Source: Limnochorda pilosa
GTDB lineage: Bacteria; Bacillota; Limnochordia; Limnochordales; Limnochordaceae
Assembly (NCBI RefSeq): GCF_001544015.1
Contig: NZ_AP014924.1
Coordinates: 124,001 to 188,000 of the forward strand
Direction of reading: 5' to 3'
Length of the DNA stretch: 64,000 nucleotides
Shown here: positions 8,089-17,384 of the stretch, in pieces
Layout: the number at the start of each line of letters is the position of its first letter
How positions within the stretch are numbered: the first letter of the stretch is position 1
The notes under the pieces: generated by a model
Databases searched by the model: none
Told to the model about the DNA's origin: nothing
The model's input: the letters and a program-made list of their open reading frames with translations, nothing else
Position numbers and translations under genes: made by a program

Positions 8089-9402
8089 ATGGAGCGCCCA
8101 TCGGCCCATCGTCCTCTGACCGCGCCCTGCGCCCTGCCCCAGCGCCCTGCCTTTGGCTCCCCGCGGGTCTGGCTGGTGGCGGCGATCCTCCTGGCGCTGC
8201 TTTTCACGGGCACCTCCCAGGCTCAGGGAAGCCTCTGGGACCAGATGGAGCGCAGCGCGGGCGAGTCGGCCTACCCAGAGCTGGTGGCCCGCTACGGCGG
8301 CGTGGCCCGCCTTCCCGAGGAGCACACCCGGTGGTTGAACGCGATCTTCGAACGGGTCGCCGCCCAGAGCAAACGGAGCGGCTCGGTCGGGTACAGCCTC
8401 ACCGTGGTCAACACCGACCTGGTGAACGCCTTCGCGCTGCCGGGAGGCTTCGTGTTCCTCACGCGGGGCCTGCTGGACCTCACCGCCTGGGATCCGGACC
8501 AGCTCGCCAACGTCATGGGGCACGAGGTGGCCCACATCGATCAGGATCACTACCGCGACCGCATCGTGCGCCAGCTGGGGATGGCCTTCTTCATCACCCT
8601 CTTCTTCCGCCAGTCGGCGGGGGTCGACGCCCGGGTCGTCCAGCAGCTGGTGAGCCTCACGGCCGACCTCATCGACCGGGGCTGGTCCCGGGAGGACGAA
8701 GCCGAGTCCGACCACGTGGGCCAGCTCTTCGCCGCGCAGGCGGGGTACGATCCCGCGGGCATGGTCGCGTTCCTGCAGAACCTGAAAGAAGAAGAAGCTC
8801 GCAACCCGGGGCCACAGGTGGCCGAGGTGCTCCGAACCCACCCCCTCACCGAGAACCGGCTCGCGGCGGCCCGCCAGAGGGCGGAAGAGCTGCGGCCCAC
8901 CTACGAGGCGACCCGCACCAGCCGGCCCGATCCGCCGGAGCGGCTGGGGGTGGACACCGAACGCGCCCTCTACCAGGATCCCTTGGGGCGCTTCCGCTTT
9001 CCCCTGCCTTCCGACTGGAAGCCGGGGCGGGTCTCGGCCAGCGAGAGCACCACGGTGGTCGGCTCCCGCGATGGGCGCGTCTTCTTCGTGCACGTGGATC
9101 CGGTGCCCCCGGGTGTGCGCGACGCCCAGGGCCTGGCGGACGCGGTGCTGGAGCGCTACCGCCGGGAGGTGCCTAGCTTCGAGCTGGAGCGGCCGCCCAC
9201 CCCGAGCCGGCTGGGTTCGGACGAGGCCGCTTACTTCGAGTACCGGTACGTTGACCAGGACGGGCGCCGGCTCCATGAAGGAAGCTTCGCCGCCCTCCAC
9301 GGGAACCGGGCGTACCTCTTCCAGTTCGCGGACTCGCCGGAGCGTTTCGCCTCCACGGTCGCGGCCTTCCACCGGGGGGCCGAGCGGTTCGCGTTCGAGT
9401 GA
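8089..9402 (+). CDS. Secreted or membrane-anchored M48 family zinc metalloprotease
   Basis: A 437-residue protein with an N-terminal hydrophobic segment (about 27-42, ending TGTSQAQ) that looks like a signal peptide or anchor. The M48 domain has the zinc motif HEVAH (about 145-149) and the third ligand in DEAESDHVGQLF. The architecture resembles BepA/LoiP-type periplasmic proteases, which act on outer-membrane protein assembly in diderms. That would fit the LptD operon nearby but is inference. The C-terminal ~140 residues are an extra domain of mixed strands and helices with no recognised family. The ATG at 8089 has GGAAGGAGG 9 bases upstream. Confidence 0.88.
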   Translation: MERPSAHRPLTAPCALPQRPAFGSPRVWLVAAILLALLFTGTSQAQGSLWDQMERSAGESAYPELVARYGGVARLPEEHTRWLNAIFERVAAQSKRSGSVGYSLTVVNTDLVNAFALPGGFVFLTRGLLDLTAWDPDQLANVMGHEVAHIDQDHYRDRIVRQLGMAFFITLFFRQSAGVDARVVQQLVSLTADLIDRGWSREDEAESDHVGQLFAAQAGYDPAGMVAFLQNLKEEEARNPGPQVAEVLRTHPLTENRLAAARQRAEELRPTYEATRTSRPDPPERLGVDTERALYQDPLGRFRFPLPSDWKPGRVSASESTTVVGSRDGRVFFVHVDPVPPGVRDAQGLADAVLERYRREVPSFELERPPTPSRLGSDEAAYFEYRYVDQDGRRLHEGSFAALHGNRAYLFQFADSPERFASTVAAFHRGAERFAFE

Positions 9403-9486
9403 GCCGAGCCCGGGGCTGCACGCCGACGCCCGCCGCCGGGTGCACGCCGGAGCCAGGTGAAGGCGGGTGCCCGCTGCGCGGGCGCG

Positions 9487-10374
9487 TCAGGCGCCGGCCG
9501 GTTCGGGCTCCAGCGCCTCCAGGTAGGCGATGACCTCCCGGGTGAGCTGGCTGGGGGTGGAGGAGCCCGCGGTCACCGCCACCCTTCGGGTCCCCCGGAG
9601 CCAGCGCGGGTCGATATCCTCCACCGAGTCGATGAGGTAGGCGGGCCTCCCCGCGATCTCACGCACCACCTGCACCAGCCGGTTCGAGTTGTTGCTGCGC
9701 CGGTCGCCCACCACCAGCACCAGGTCCGCCTCGCGGGACTGAGCCACGGCCGCCTCCTGCCGCTGCTGGGTGGCCAGGCAGATCTCGTTGTAGACCCGTA
9801 CGCCCGGAAAGCGCCGGCGCATCTCCTCGATGAGCCGGGCCGTGTCCCACTGGCTCAGCGTGGTCTGGGTCACCACCGCCAGCCGCTCGGCCTGGGGAAG
9901 GTCCAGCGCGTCCAGGTCGGCCTCGTCGCCCACCAGGTGAACGTGCTCGGGAGCCTCGCCGAGGACACCCTCGGGCTCGGGGTGGCCCTTCTTGCCGATG
10001 TAGAGGATTTCGAAGCCGTCGGCCGCCAGCCGGCGCACCAGGTCGTGGGAGCGGGTGACGTCCGGGCAGGTCGCGTCGAAGCAGCGCAAGCCCTTTTCCC
10101 GGGCCCGTTGCTTCACCTCGGGCGCGACCCCGTGAGCCGTGAAGATCACCGTTCCCGAGTCGATGCCGTCCAGGAGCTCCAGCCGGCCGGCCCCGTCGAG
10201 GGTGCGGATGCCATACGCCTCCAGGCTCTCCACCGCGTGCCGGTTGTGGACGATCTGCCCCAGCACGTAGATGGGCCTGGGCACGTCCTTCATGGCCGCC
10301 ACCTGCTTGGCCAGCTGCAGGGCATCCACCACCCCGTAGCAGTAGCCCCTGGGGTTGATCCGGATCACGTCCAC
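9487..10374 (-). CDS. ispH: 4-hydroxy-3-methylbut-2-enyl diphosphate reductase
   Basis: Last step of the MEP isoprenoid pathway, making IPP and DMAPP. The three iron-sulfur cysteines are in RGYCYGV (Cys12), DATCPDV and NEICLATQQRQ. TAHGVAPEV, GKKGHPEPEG and SNNSNRL are family signatures. Length 295 residues is typical. I chose the GTG at 10374, preceded by GGAGGG with a 7-base gap; an upstream in-frame ATG at 10497 adds 41 Pro/Gly-rich residues with no support. Confidence 0.95.
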   Translation of the reverse strand: MDVIRINPRGYCYGVVDALQLAKQVAAMKDVPRPIYVLGQIVHNRHAVESLEAYGIRTLDGAGRLELLDGIDSGTVIFTAHGVAPEVKQRAREKGLRCFDATCPDVTRSHDLVRRLAADGFEILYIGKKGHPEPEGVLGEAPEHVHLVGDEADLDALDLPQAERLAVVTQTTLSQWDTARLIEEMRRRFPGVRVYNEICLATQQRQEAAVAQSREADLVLVVGDRRSNNSNRLVQVVREIAGRPAYLIDSVEDIDPRWLRGTRRVAVTAGSSTPSQLTREVIAYLEALEPEPAGA

Positions 10375-10585
10375 GCGGCGTCCCTCCTGCCCACCGAACA
10401 GTCTACCCGCGCCGGAGGAGGCTGGCAACGGTCCCGGCCCCGCGTTCCCGGGTGGTTGGGCGAGCCCCGAGCTGCCCGGCACCGGCGGGGCCGGCACGGA
10501 TCGCTCGCGCCATCCCTAGAGGGAACGGGCCGGCCGCGGGGAAGCTAGGACGAGACGCCTGCTGAACAGAAGGGAGGCTCGACGG

Positions 10586-11068
10586 GTGCAGACAGAGCTG
10601 GTCGCGATCCGGAAACCCGAGGACGTGAACGTGATCCTGGGCCAGAGTCACTTCATCAAGACGGTGGAGGACCTGCACGAGGCCATGGCCGGCGCCGGGG
10701 GCGGCATCCGCTTCGGCGTCGGCTTCAACGAAGCGTCGGGGCCCCGCCTGGTGCGCACCACGGGCAACGATCCCGAGATGGTGGCCCTGGCTCGGGAGAA
10801 CGTCCAGGCCATCGGCGCCGGGCACGCCTTCGCCATCTTCATGCGGAACGGGTTCCCGATCCAGGTGCTGAACGCGGTGAAGGCGGTGCCCGAGGTCTGC
10901 CGCATCTACTGCGCCACGGCCAACCCGGTACAGGTGGTGGTGGCCGTCACCGACCAGGGCAGGGGCATCCTGGGAGTGGTGGACGGCTGGTCTCCCGTGG
11001 GAGTGGAGGGAGAAAGGGAGGCCCAGGAGCGCCGTGAGCTCCTGCGAACCTTTGGCTACAAGCTCTGA
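10586..11068 (+). CDS. Adenosine-specific kinase family protein (DUF355/COG1839)
   Basis: A 160-residue protein matching the small archaeal/thermophile family called adenosine-specific kinase. Recognisable segments are GGIRFGVGFNEASG, TTGNDPEM, IGAGHAFAIFM and CRIYCATANPVQVVV. The family binds adenosine or AMP; the true physiological reaction is poorly known. The start is GTG with AGGGAGG 8 bases upstream. The 211-base gap before it, shared with divergent ispH, shows no convincing promoter. Confidence 0.85.
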   Translation: MQTELVAIRKPEDVNVILGQSHFIKTVEDLHEAMAGAGGGIRFGVGFNEASGPRLVRTTGNDPEMVALARENVQAIGAGHAFAIFMRNGFPIQVLNAVKAVPEVCRIYCATANPVQVVVAVTDQGRGILGVVDGWSPVGVEGEREAQERRELLRTFGYKL

Positions 11069-11074
11069 ACGGGA

Positions 11075-11344
11075 TCAGCTCACCCGGAGCTGGTGCTCCT
11101 CCATGAGCTTCTGGATGTCGCGGTCGGTGATGGTCGCGGCGGGTCGTTCGCCGCGCAGGCGCCGCTCGGTGAGGGTGTGCGGCCAGAGGTCGATGAGCAC
11201 CTCGCCCGTCTCGATGTTGACCCGTACCAGCGGGTGCTCGAACTCGGGTTCGTCCGGCGAGCCTGCATCCCGGAGGAGCGGTGTGGCATCCCGGTAACCG
11301 CCGGTTGCGCCGCCGTAAAGGCTCGACATGGCCACGAGGTTCAT
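11075..11344 (-). CDS. Hypothetical protein
   Basis: I do not recognise this protein of about 89 residues. The coherent part contains EHPLVRVNIETGEVLIDLWPH followed by a charged C-terminus ending EEHQLRVS, and converges closely on the adenosine-kinase gene. Start codon uncertain: ATG at 11344 has AGAAGGGGG directly upstream (too close), ATG at 11329 is the alternative, and the open frame extends to 11464 with a Cys-containing N-terminus. The codon composition of the main part matches neighbours. Confidence 0.5.
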   Translation of the reverse strand: MNLVAMSSLYGGATGGYRDATPLLRDAGSPDEPEFEHPLVRVNIETGEVLIDLWPHTLTERRLRGERPAATITDRDIQKLMEEHQLRVS

Positions 11345-11572
11345 CCCCCTTCTGTACTGCACCCCCATTCTTGCATGCGCGCCATGGGTGGTGACATGGG
11401 CAAATGACCCGTCTTGCCAGGGACAAGTGTCGCATAGGATACGAAAAGGGAGGTTTTCCGACATCGAATCCCGCGGCGCTGGGCCGACGCGACGCGCCGG
11501 CTCTTGGACGGCGCGCGGCGCGGGCAGCTCCGGGCCATGTCCAGGGGGAGGCGCGGTGCCCCGCCTCGCCGC

Positions 11573-12085
11573 CTAGAGGCGGGGCGCGGGCTCGCCCGTG
11601 AAGAAGAAGGTACCGGTGCCCTGGGAGATCAGGTCGCCCGCGGGGTCCTCCACGCGGCCCTCAGCCACGGCGGTGAAGCGGCCGGTGTGGGTGGGGTGCG
11701 CCCGTACCACCAGCTTCTCTCCCCGCCCTGGCTTCACGTAGTTGACGTTCAACTGGACCGTGACCACCTGGCGGCCGGTCCGGTCCGCAATGCTCCAGCC
11801 CATGGCGGAGTCGAGGAAGACGGCGGTGACCCCTCCGTGCAGGATCCCCAGGGGGTTGAGGAAGAAGGGCAAGAGGGGGATGCGGAGCACGTACCAGTCG
11901 CCTTCCACCGAGCGGTCGATGGGAAGGAGACGGGACAGGCTGAGCATGTCGCCGCTCGCGAGCATCCCGGCCGCCCGCTCCAGGACCTCCCTTTGGATCG
12001 CCTGCAGGTTCGATGCTGGGTTTGGTGGGCCCTCACCCCGGCCGGCGGAGGATTCCGGCGCCGGGCCCTCAAGATCGCGGCTCAT
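11573..12085 (-). CDS. PaaI-type hotdog thioesterase
   Basis: A 170-residue single-hotdog protein. LGILHGGVTAVFLDSAMGW carries the HGG motif of the PaaI/YdiI group, followed by VTVQLNVNYVKPGRGEKLV and the central strands. Such enzymes hydrolyse acyl- or aryl-CoA thioesters in the cytoplasm; the substrate is not predictable. The start overlaps the stop of the upstream glycoside-hydrolase-like gene by 17 bases, so the two are probably co-transcribed. The first ~25 residues are low-complexity, and a later start is possible. Confidence 0.8.
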   Translation of the reverse strand: MSRDLEGPAPESSAGRGEGPPNPASNLQAIQREVLERAAGMLASGDMLSLSRLLPIDRSVEGDWYVLRIPLLPFFLNPLGILHGGVTAVFLDSAMGWSIADRTGRQVVTVQLNVNYVKPGRGEKLVVRAHPTHTGRFTAVAEGRVEDPAGDLISQGTGTFFFTGEPAPRL

Positions 12086-13310
12086 CAGGCTCCTCTTTCT
12101 GTTCCGGACGCTGATGGGAGGCCGGTTGTACCGCCACGGCCGGTGTCATCAGCTCCTTGGGGGTCGCGTACCTCCCCGACGGATTCCAGAGAAGCCATCC
12201 CGATACCTGCAGCTCCTCCGCGGCCCGGATCTGCTCCCAGACCTCCAGGGGACCGTAGGGGCTCTGGAGGCTGAAGGACTGGAGCCACGGGCGGATCTTC
12301 CAAGGGTCCACCCGCCGGGCCGCCGCCGCCAGGGAGCGCTGCACCGCCTCGTAGGGTGCCCGGTCCGGGTTGGCTAGACCCATCGCGCCCGGGGGGAAGT
12401 GAGATGGGTAGACCATCAGGGAGACCACGTCCACCTGGCCGGCCAGCAGCTCGAGCTGGTGGCCGATGCCCAGGTCGCCCTCGGTGAGTGCGGCGAACCC
12501 GAAGAGGTCGGCGCTGGTGTAGGCGCCGGCCGCGGCCACGGCCCGCCGGGCCTCGGCCAGGAAGGCCGCGATCGTCTCGCTCTTGGACACGCCGGCGGGG
12601 TAGACGAGCCGGTCCAGGTCGCCGTCGGTGGGGAAGCGGACGTAGTCCCATTGGATCTCGTCGACGCCCGCCAGGGCCGCCTCCACCGCCAGGCCGATCA
12701 GGTACGACCAGCTCTCCCGCCGGGAGGGGTCCGCCCATCCGATGCCGTGCCGGTCGAGCCAGGCGGTGCCGTCGGGCTGGTGCAGCGCCAGGTCGGACCG
12801 GCGCGTGGCCAGCCGGTGGTCGCGAAAGGCCACCATACGCCCTACCACGTAGATCCCCCGCTCGTGGAGCTGCGCCACCAGGGCTCGCAGGTCGCGGATG
12901 TCGCCCCGAACCGCGCCCATCTGCCGGGCCCACGGGTTCTCGGCCCGGAAGGTCACGTTGCCCAGCTCGTCCTTCAGCTCGATGACGATGGCGTTCAGGC
13001 TGCTCTGGGAAAGCAGGGCCAGGACCCGAGGCATCTGGGAGCTGGCGGCCAGGGCGCCGGTCACGTAGAGCCCGCGCACCTCCTGGGGGGGATACGGCAG
13101 GTGCAGCCGGTCCGAGGCCAGCGCCTCGGGCGGCGGCTCGCTGCTGGGGGCGGGGGCCTCGGAGCGGGCCGGCGATACCAGGAGAGAGGCGAGCAGGACC
13201 GCCGCCAGCGTCGTGAGGCGGCGGGCACGGATGGCTCGCGCGCCGCCGCCGAGGTCAGCCTCGCCGCCGGACCTCGACGGTCGTGCCCCGCATCGTGGAA
13301 GACGCGCCAT
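12069..13310 (-). CDS. Secreted putative glycoside hydrolase (DUF4015/COG1306)
   Basis: 413 residues with a basic N-terminus and hydrophobic segment (about 30-50, LTTLAAVLLASLLV) consistent with export. The rest matches the COG1306/DUF4015 TIM-barrel family: GLYVTG, NAIVIELKDELG, and the signature EIQWDYVRFPTDG with putative catalytic acid residues. The polysaccharide substrate is unknown; cell-envelope glycans are a reasonable guess. The start is uncertain, since no strong ribosome site precedes 13310. It diverges from lptD. Confidence 0.78.
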   Translation of the reverse strand: MARLPRCGARPSRSGGEADLGGGARAIRARRLTTLAAVLLASLLVSPARSEAPAPSSEPPPEALASDRLHLPYPPQEVRGLYVTGALAASSQMPRVLALLSQSSLNAIVIELKDELGNVTFRAENPWARQMGAVRGDIRDLRALVAQLHERGIYVVGRMVAFRDHRLATRRSDLALHQPDGTAWLDRHGIGWADPSRRESWSYLIGLAVEAALAGVDEIQWDYVRFPTDGDLDRLVYPAGVSKSETIAAFLAEARRAVAAAGAYTSADLFGFAALTEGDLGIGHQLELLAGQVDVVSLMVYPSHFPPGAMGLANPDRAPYEAVQRSLAAAARRVDPWKIRPWLQSFSLQSPYGPLEVWEQIRAAEELQVSGWLLWNPSGRYATPKELMTPAVAVQPASHQRPEQKEEPDEPRS

Positions 13311-13550
13311 CCGCCGTCACCCTGTCTTGGTCCCTCTCCCCAGGATATGGATTCGGCATGAGACGGTGCCTCCTGGAGGGAGGGGATTCCTTTGCTCTTG
13401 AGGCCGGGCGTGGAGGTGGCCTCTGCGGCTCCGTCGAAGCCTCTCCACATCGTACGGGCTCGAGGGCAGGGTGATACCGGCCACGCCCGCCCGTCCCCGG
13501 GCCTGCGCCCCGGGGACGGGGCGCCGTGCCGTTGCAGGGGAGGGATCGCC

Positions 13551-15842
13551 GTGGAGCGGGGGGAGGCGCGAAGAGACCGCAGGAGCCGGTCGCCGGCTCC
13601 GGGGCCCTTGCCGCGGGCACGCCGCGGCGCGTCCCGGCAGGGGCCAAAGGTTCCCCGCCTCCTCGCGACCCTCCTGGGCCTGGTGCTGGCCGGCCTCACC
13701 ATGGTCGGGGCGCCCGCGTCGCCGGTGGCCGCCGAGGCCCTTCCCGCCCGCCTCCAGGTGAACGGTGAGGCAACCTACGATCCCGGGAGCCACTGGCTCT
13801 CCGCCAGCCAGGTGCGCTTCCAGCAGGGGTCGCTCACGGTGGAGAGCGACTGGCTGGAGGCCGACCTGGCCCGCCAGACGGTCATCTTCTCGGGCCAGGT
13901 CCGGCTCGATGCAGAGGGCGGCCGCTGGGAGGGTGAGCAGCTCACCTACGCCCTGGACACGGGGCGCTTCTCCTTGGACCAAGGGACGGCGGAGGTGCAG
14001 GCGCCCGGCGCCCAGGGCCCGCTCCGCCTGCGCGTGCCGCGGGTGGACGGGTCTCCGTCCCGCATCCACCTGGGGGGAGCGTCCCTCACCACGTGCGGCC
14101 TGGACAAGCCTGAGTACCACGTGCGCGCCCGAGAGATCGAGATCGAACCCGGGCGCCGGATGGTTCTCCGCCACGTGGTCTACGTGGAGGGGTCCATCCC
14201 TCTCTTCTACTGGCCCCAGGTGACGATCCCGCTGGACGAGGAAGGTGGCGGCCTGGGGGCCTCGCCGTTCGAACCTCCCGAGGTCGGGTGGTCGGAGGAG
14301 GACGGCTGGTACCTACGCACCACCTACTACTACGACACCCGGGCCGAGCGCCTGGGGGCCCTCCACGCGGGCTACCACCAGTACTCCGGGTGGGGGCTGG
14401 GGGTGACCCAGCGCCTGCCCCTGGGGCCCGCATCGTGGACGGTGGGGGCCGACTGGCTGCAGAACCCGCCCAGCGAGGCGAGGGATCGGGCCGTGGCCGA
14501 ACCGCGCTACCGCCTCCGCACCCGCCTGGAGCTCCCTGCCGACCCGGGCGCGCCCGTACGGGCAACCTACCAAGGGGAGTACTGGGAGCTTCGCCCGCAG
14601 GGCACCCCGGTCCGGGGGGACTGGTCGCTCGCGGACGACCTCACTGTTTCCGCCGAGGTGGGCGGCGTCCAAGCCGCGCTCACCGCCCACCAGGAGCGAT
14701 CGGTGGAGGATGGCGTGCAGGCCGGTAAGGAGGGCGCGGACGTGACCGTCCGCCGGACGGTGGGCCCCCTCACGCTTCGGGTCGAGGCTCGGGGCCGCCG
14801 GTGGCAGGAGGACGACACGGTGAAGGAGCACCTCGGCTACCTGGGCGCGGTGGAGGCCCGGGCGGGGGGATGGGACGCCGCGGTACGGGACGGGTGGACT
14901 CTCCATCCCAACCTGCTGGCGTACAAGGACCCCTCGGGCTGGATCCGCTTCGGGCGGAACCCTGAGGCGGAGCTGGGGTACACGCTTCCAAGCACTCTCT
15001 GGGTTGGCCCCATGAGGGGTACCCGCCTGCGCTTGTCCGCCCAGGATGGACGCTACGCGGAGGAAGACGTGAAGGGAACCTCGAGCGAGTGGATCCACGC
15101 CACCCATCTGGAGGCCCGCAGCAGCAGCACCCGCATTCCCCTGGGCGCAGGCCTCAGCCTGGGCGCGGGTGCCTGGGCCGGGGACTGGGCGTACGAGACG
15201 GGGGAGCGACTCGACTACGCCGGGACCTCCTGGACCCTCCAGGTCCGCCCGAGCGCGGCCTTCATCGGCGAGCTGGGCTACACCGTGCAGCAGGCGTGGG
15301 GCGAGACCCCTTTCGTCTCGCACAGGGACGTGTGGAACGACAGGGAGCGGGTGAGCCTGCTGCTGGAAGCGGACCTCCGGCCCCTGCGGGTGGGTGCCTA
15401 CGCCTCCTACGACCTCCTGGAACAGAGCGCCGACGACCTGGTGGGTCTGGTGGAGCTGAGGCCCAGCCCTCGCCTTCAGGTGGGCGCGGCAGCCCACTAC
15501 AGCGTCCCCGACGAGGAGTTCACCCGGTACGATGCCCGCGTGGCCGTGGGTCTCAGCGAGCGGTGGTGGCTCGAGGGGCAGGCGGCCTACACCTTCGACC
15601 CGGCCGACCCGGACAAGGGCACGGTGCCCCTGCGGAGCCAGGTGAGTCTGAAGTACACGTCGGACTGCCGCACCGTGAGCCTCCGCTTCGACGGGGCCAC
15701 CAAGACGGTATGGCTCGAGTACCGGCTCAACGCCTTCCCTGCCTCGCCCCTGCAGCTCGGCCGGGAAGCTGAGACAGAGGAGCCCACCCTCTTCGACCTG
15801 CCGGACATGAAGGCCGTGGTGAGGCAGGTGACCTCGTCATGA
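13551..15842 (+). CDS. lptD: LPS-assembly protein LptD-like (OstA/Imp)
   Basis: A 763-residue protein with a hydrophobic signal segment at about 36-61 ending in ASPVAAEA, an OstA-like beta-jellyroll region (about 65-170), then the LptD signature: LTTCGLDKPEYHVRAREI, followed by VEGSIPLFYWPQ. The remainder is rich in alternating aromatic/charged strands, as in an outer-membrane beta barrel. The C-terminal YTSDCRTVSLRFD matches the terminal Cys-containing strand of LptD. The family inserts lipopolysaccharide into the outer membrane with LptE. GTG at 13551 is preceded by AGGGGAGGG. First gene of an lptD-lptC-lptA operon with ATGA overlaps. Confidence 0.85.
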   Translation: MERGEARRDRRSRSPAPGPLPRARRGASRQGPKVPRLLATLLGLVLAGLTMVGAPASPVAAEALPARLQVNGEATYDPGSHWLSASQVRFQQGSLTVESDWLEADLARQTVIFSGQVRLDAEGGRWEGEQLTYALDTGRFSLDQGTAEVQAPGAQGPLRLRVPRVDGSPSRIHLGGASLTTCGLDKPEYHVRAREIEIEPGRRMVLRHVVYVEGSIPLFYWPQVTIPLDEEGGGLGASPFEPPEVGWSEEDGWYLRTTYYYDTRAERLGALHAGYHQYSGWGLGVTQRLPLGPASWTVGADWLQNPPSEARDRAVAEPRYRLRTRLELPADPGAPVRATYQGEYWELRPQGTPVRGDWSLADDLTVSAEVGGVQAALTAHQERSVEDGVQAGKEGADVTVRRTVGPLTLRVEARGRRWQEDDTVKEHLGYLGAVEARAGGWDAAVRDGWTLHPNLLAYKDPSGWIRFGRNPEAELGYTLPSTLWVGPMRGTRLRLSAQDGRYAEEDVKGTSSEWIHATHLEARSSSTRIPLGAGLSLGAGAWAGDWAYETGERLDYAGTSWTLQVRPSAAFIGELGYTVQQAWGETPFVSHRDVWNDRERVSLLLEADLRPLRVGAYASYDLLEQSADDLVGLVELRPSPRLQVGAAAHYSVPDEEFTRYDARVAVGLSERWWLEGQAAYTFDPADPDKGTVPLRSQVSLKYTSDCRTVSLRFDGATKTVWLEYRLNAFPASPLQLGREAETEEPTLFDLPDMKAVVRQVTSS

Positions 15843-16579
15843 GGGCCGAGCCGATCGTACAGGGCGCGTCGCGGCGCGACGGGCGCACCCCTTGGGTGCT
15901 CGTGGCTGGCGTCGCGGCCCTGGCTGTCCTGGTGTGGATCATCCGGGCCAGCGCGCCCGGCGGGCCGCCCGAGGACATCCCGCCCGCCGCCGGGCCGCCG
16001 CACCTGGAGCGGGTGAAGGTGGACGGGCTCCTGGAGGGCACGCGCCAGTGGACGCTGGAGGTCCGCAGCCTGGAGGAGGGGCCCGAGGTGGTCTCCCTGG
16101 AGGGCATCGAGCGGGGACTCTTCCTGAGGGGTCAGGCGCTCTGGCTCACCCTCACCGCGGCACGGGGACGGTGGACCCCGGAAACCAACGGGCTCGTTCT
16201 GGAAGGCGACGTGCAGATGGACCTGGTGGAGGGCGGTCACCTGGAGACCGAGCAGGTGCGATGGCGCAGCGAGGCAGGGGTGCTGGAGGCCGAAGCCGGC
16301 GTCACTGCCACCCTGGCAGGAGACCGGCTCACTGCGGGCCGCATGGTCGCAAGCTCGGTCACGGGCGTGGTGGAGCTGGGCGGGGGTGTGGAGCTGGTCC
16401 GCCCGGACGGCCAGATCCTGCGGGCCATGGGGGCCCGCTGGCTGGACAGGGAACAGCGGCTCGAGCTGGTGGGGGGGTTCGACTGGTTCCTCCCCTCCCT
16501 GCCCGGGCCGGGCGAAGGGCCGGCAGGTGGATCAGGATCCGCGCCGGGCCAGGCTTCGCATGAGGAGGCGAGCGGATGA
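15839..16579 (+). CDS. lptC: LptC-like periplasmic LPS-export bridge protein
   Basis: 246 residues with one N-terminal membrane anchor (about 18-36, WVLVAGVAALAVLVWII) followed by a beta-rich domain of the OstA/LptC jellyroll type (repeating strands such as LVLEGDVQMDLVEGG and GVVELGGGVELVRPDG). In diderms LptC hands lipopolysaccharide from the inner-membrane ABC transporter to LptA. The identification rests on topology, fold pattern and position between lptD and lptA. The ATG overlaps the lptD stop. Confidence 0.75.
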   Translation: MRAEPIVQGASRRDGRTPWVLVAGVAALAVLVWIIRASAPGGPPEDIPPAAGPPHLERVKVDGLLEGTRQWTLEVRSLEEGPEVVSLEGIERGLFLRGQALWLTLTAARGRWTPETNGLVLEGDVQMDLVEGGHLETEQVRWRSEAGVLEAEAGVTATLAGDRLTAGRMVASSVTGVVELGGGVELVRPDGQILRAMGARWLDREQRLELVGGFDWFLPSLPGPGEGPAGGSGSAPGQASHEEASG

Positions 16580-17301
16580 TGCGGGGACGCACCGGAGCCA
16601 GGAGTCTCCGGCTGAGCGTGGCGGTGGGGGCGCTGGCAGCGTTCCTGGCCGTCGCGGGGCTTCTCACTCTCCGGGCGGCCGCGGCCGAGCTGCGCCTGCG
16701 GGTGGTGGAGGCCGAGAGCGGCGCGACCACAGCGTACGTGGATCCTGAGACGGGACGGTACGTGATCGCGCCCCCCACGGGGCACGTGGAGGCCGAGTAC
16801 GGCCAGCAGCGGCTGCAGGCCCGGCGGGCCGAGTACGACCCGGAGGCGGGCACCTTGCAGCTCTCGGGCGCCGTGCGGCTCGAGGACCCGGGCGTGAAGG
16901 CCAGGGCCGAGCGGGTGGACGCCGACCTGCGGGCGGAGCGCTACCGGTTGGAGGGCCAGGTATGGATCGAACGATCCCGAGCCGACGGCCCCGCCGACGT
17001 CCTCACCGCGGCCCAGGTCACCTACCGCCCGGGAGCAGGAGAGGCGCTGGCCCAGGGGAACGTGCGTGTGGAGGAGGGGCCGCGCTGGTTCCAGGCGGCC
17101 ACCGCCCGGCTTTGGGACGGGCTCGGCTGGCTGGAGCTCACGGGCCAGGTGACGGGCGACTGGGGCGAGTGGGCGGTGAACCAGGCCGATCGGGTCCAGG
17201 TGGAGCTCGAGTCCGGACGGGTGACCCTGTACGGGCCGGCCGAGATCCTCTTCCAGGTGGCCGAGCCCGAACCGCCGCAGCCCGTACCCCCCGGACCCTG
17301 A
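16576..17301 (+). CDS. lptA: LptA/OstA-like periplasmic protein
   Basis: 241 residues: a signal-type hydrophobic segment (about 14-36, ending LRAAAAE), then a repetitive beta-jellyroll region with LptA-like alternation (TLQLSGAVRLEDPGVKARAE, RYRLEGQVWIE, WLELTGQVTGD). LptA forms the periplasmic bridge for lipopolysaccharide transport. ATGA overlap with lptC. No lptB ATPase or lptFG permease gene lies in the window. Confidence 0.75.
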   Translation: MMRGRTGARSLRLSVAVGALAAFLAVAGLLTLRAAAAELRLRVVEAESGATTAYVDPETGRYVIAPPTGHVEAEYGQQRLQARRAEYDPEAGTLQLSGAVRLEDPGVKARAERVDADLRAERYRLEGQVWIERSRADGPADVLTAAQVTYRPGAGEALAQGNVRVEEGPRWFQAATARLWDGLGWLELTGQVTGDWGEWAVNQADRVQVELESGRVTLYGPAEILFQVAEPEPPQPVPPGP

Positions 17302-17384
17302 TAGGGGACATCCGTCCCGGGGGAGGGGTACCTTGTGATGCAGGTCACGACCCAGTAGACTGTCGGTGGAGGGGGGAGGCCCGT

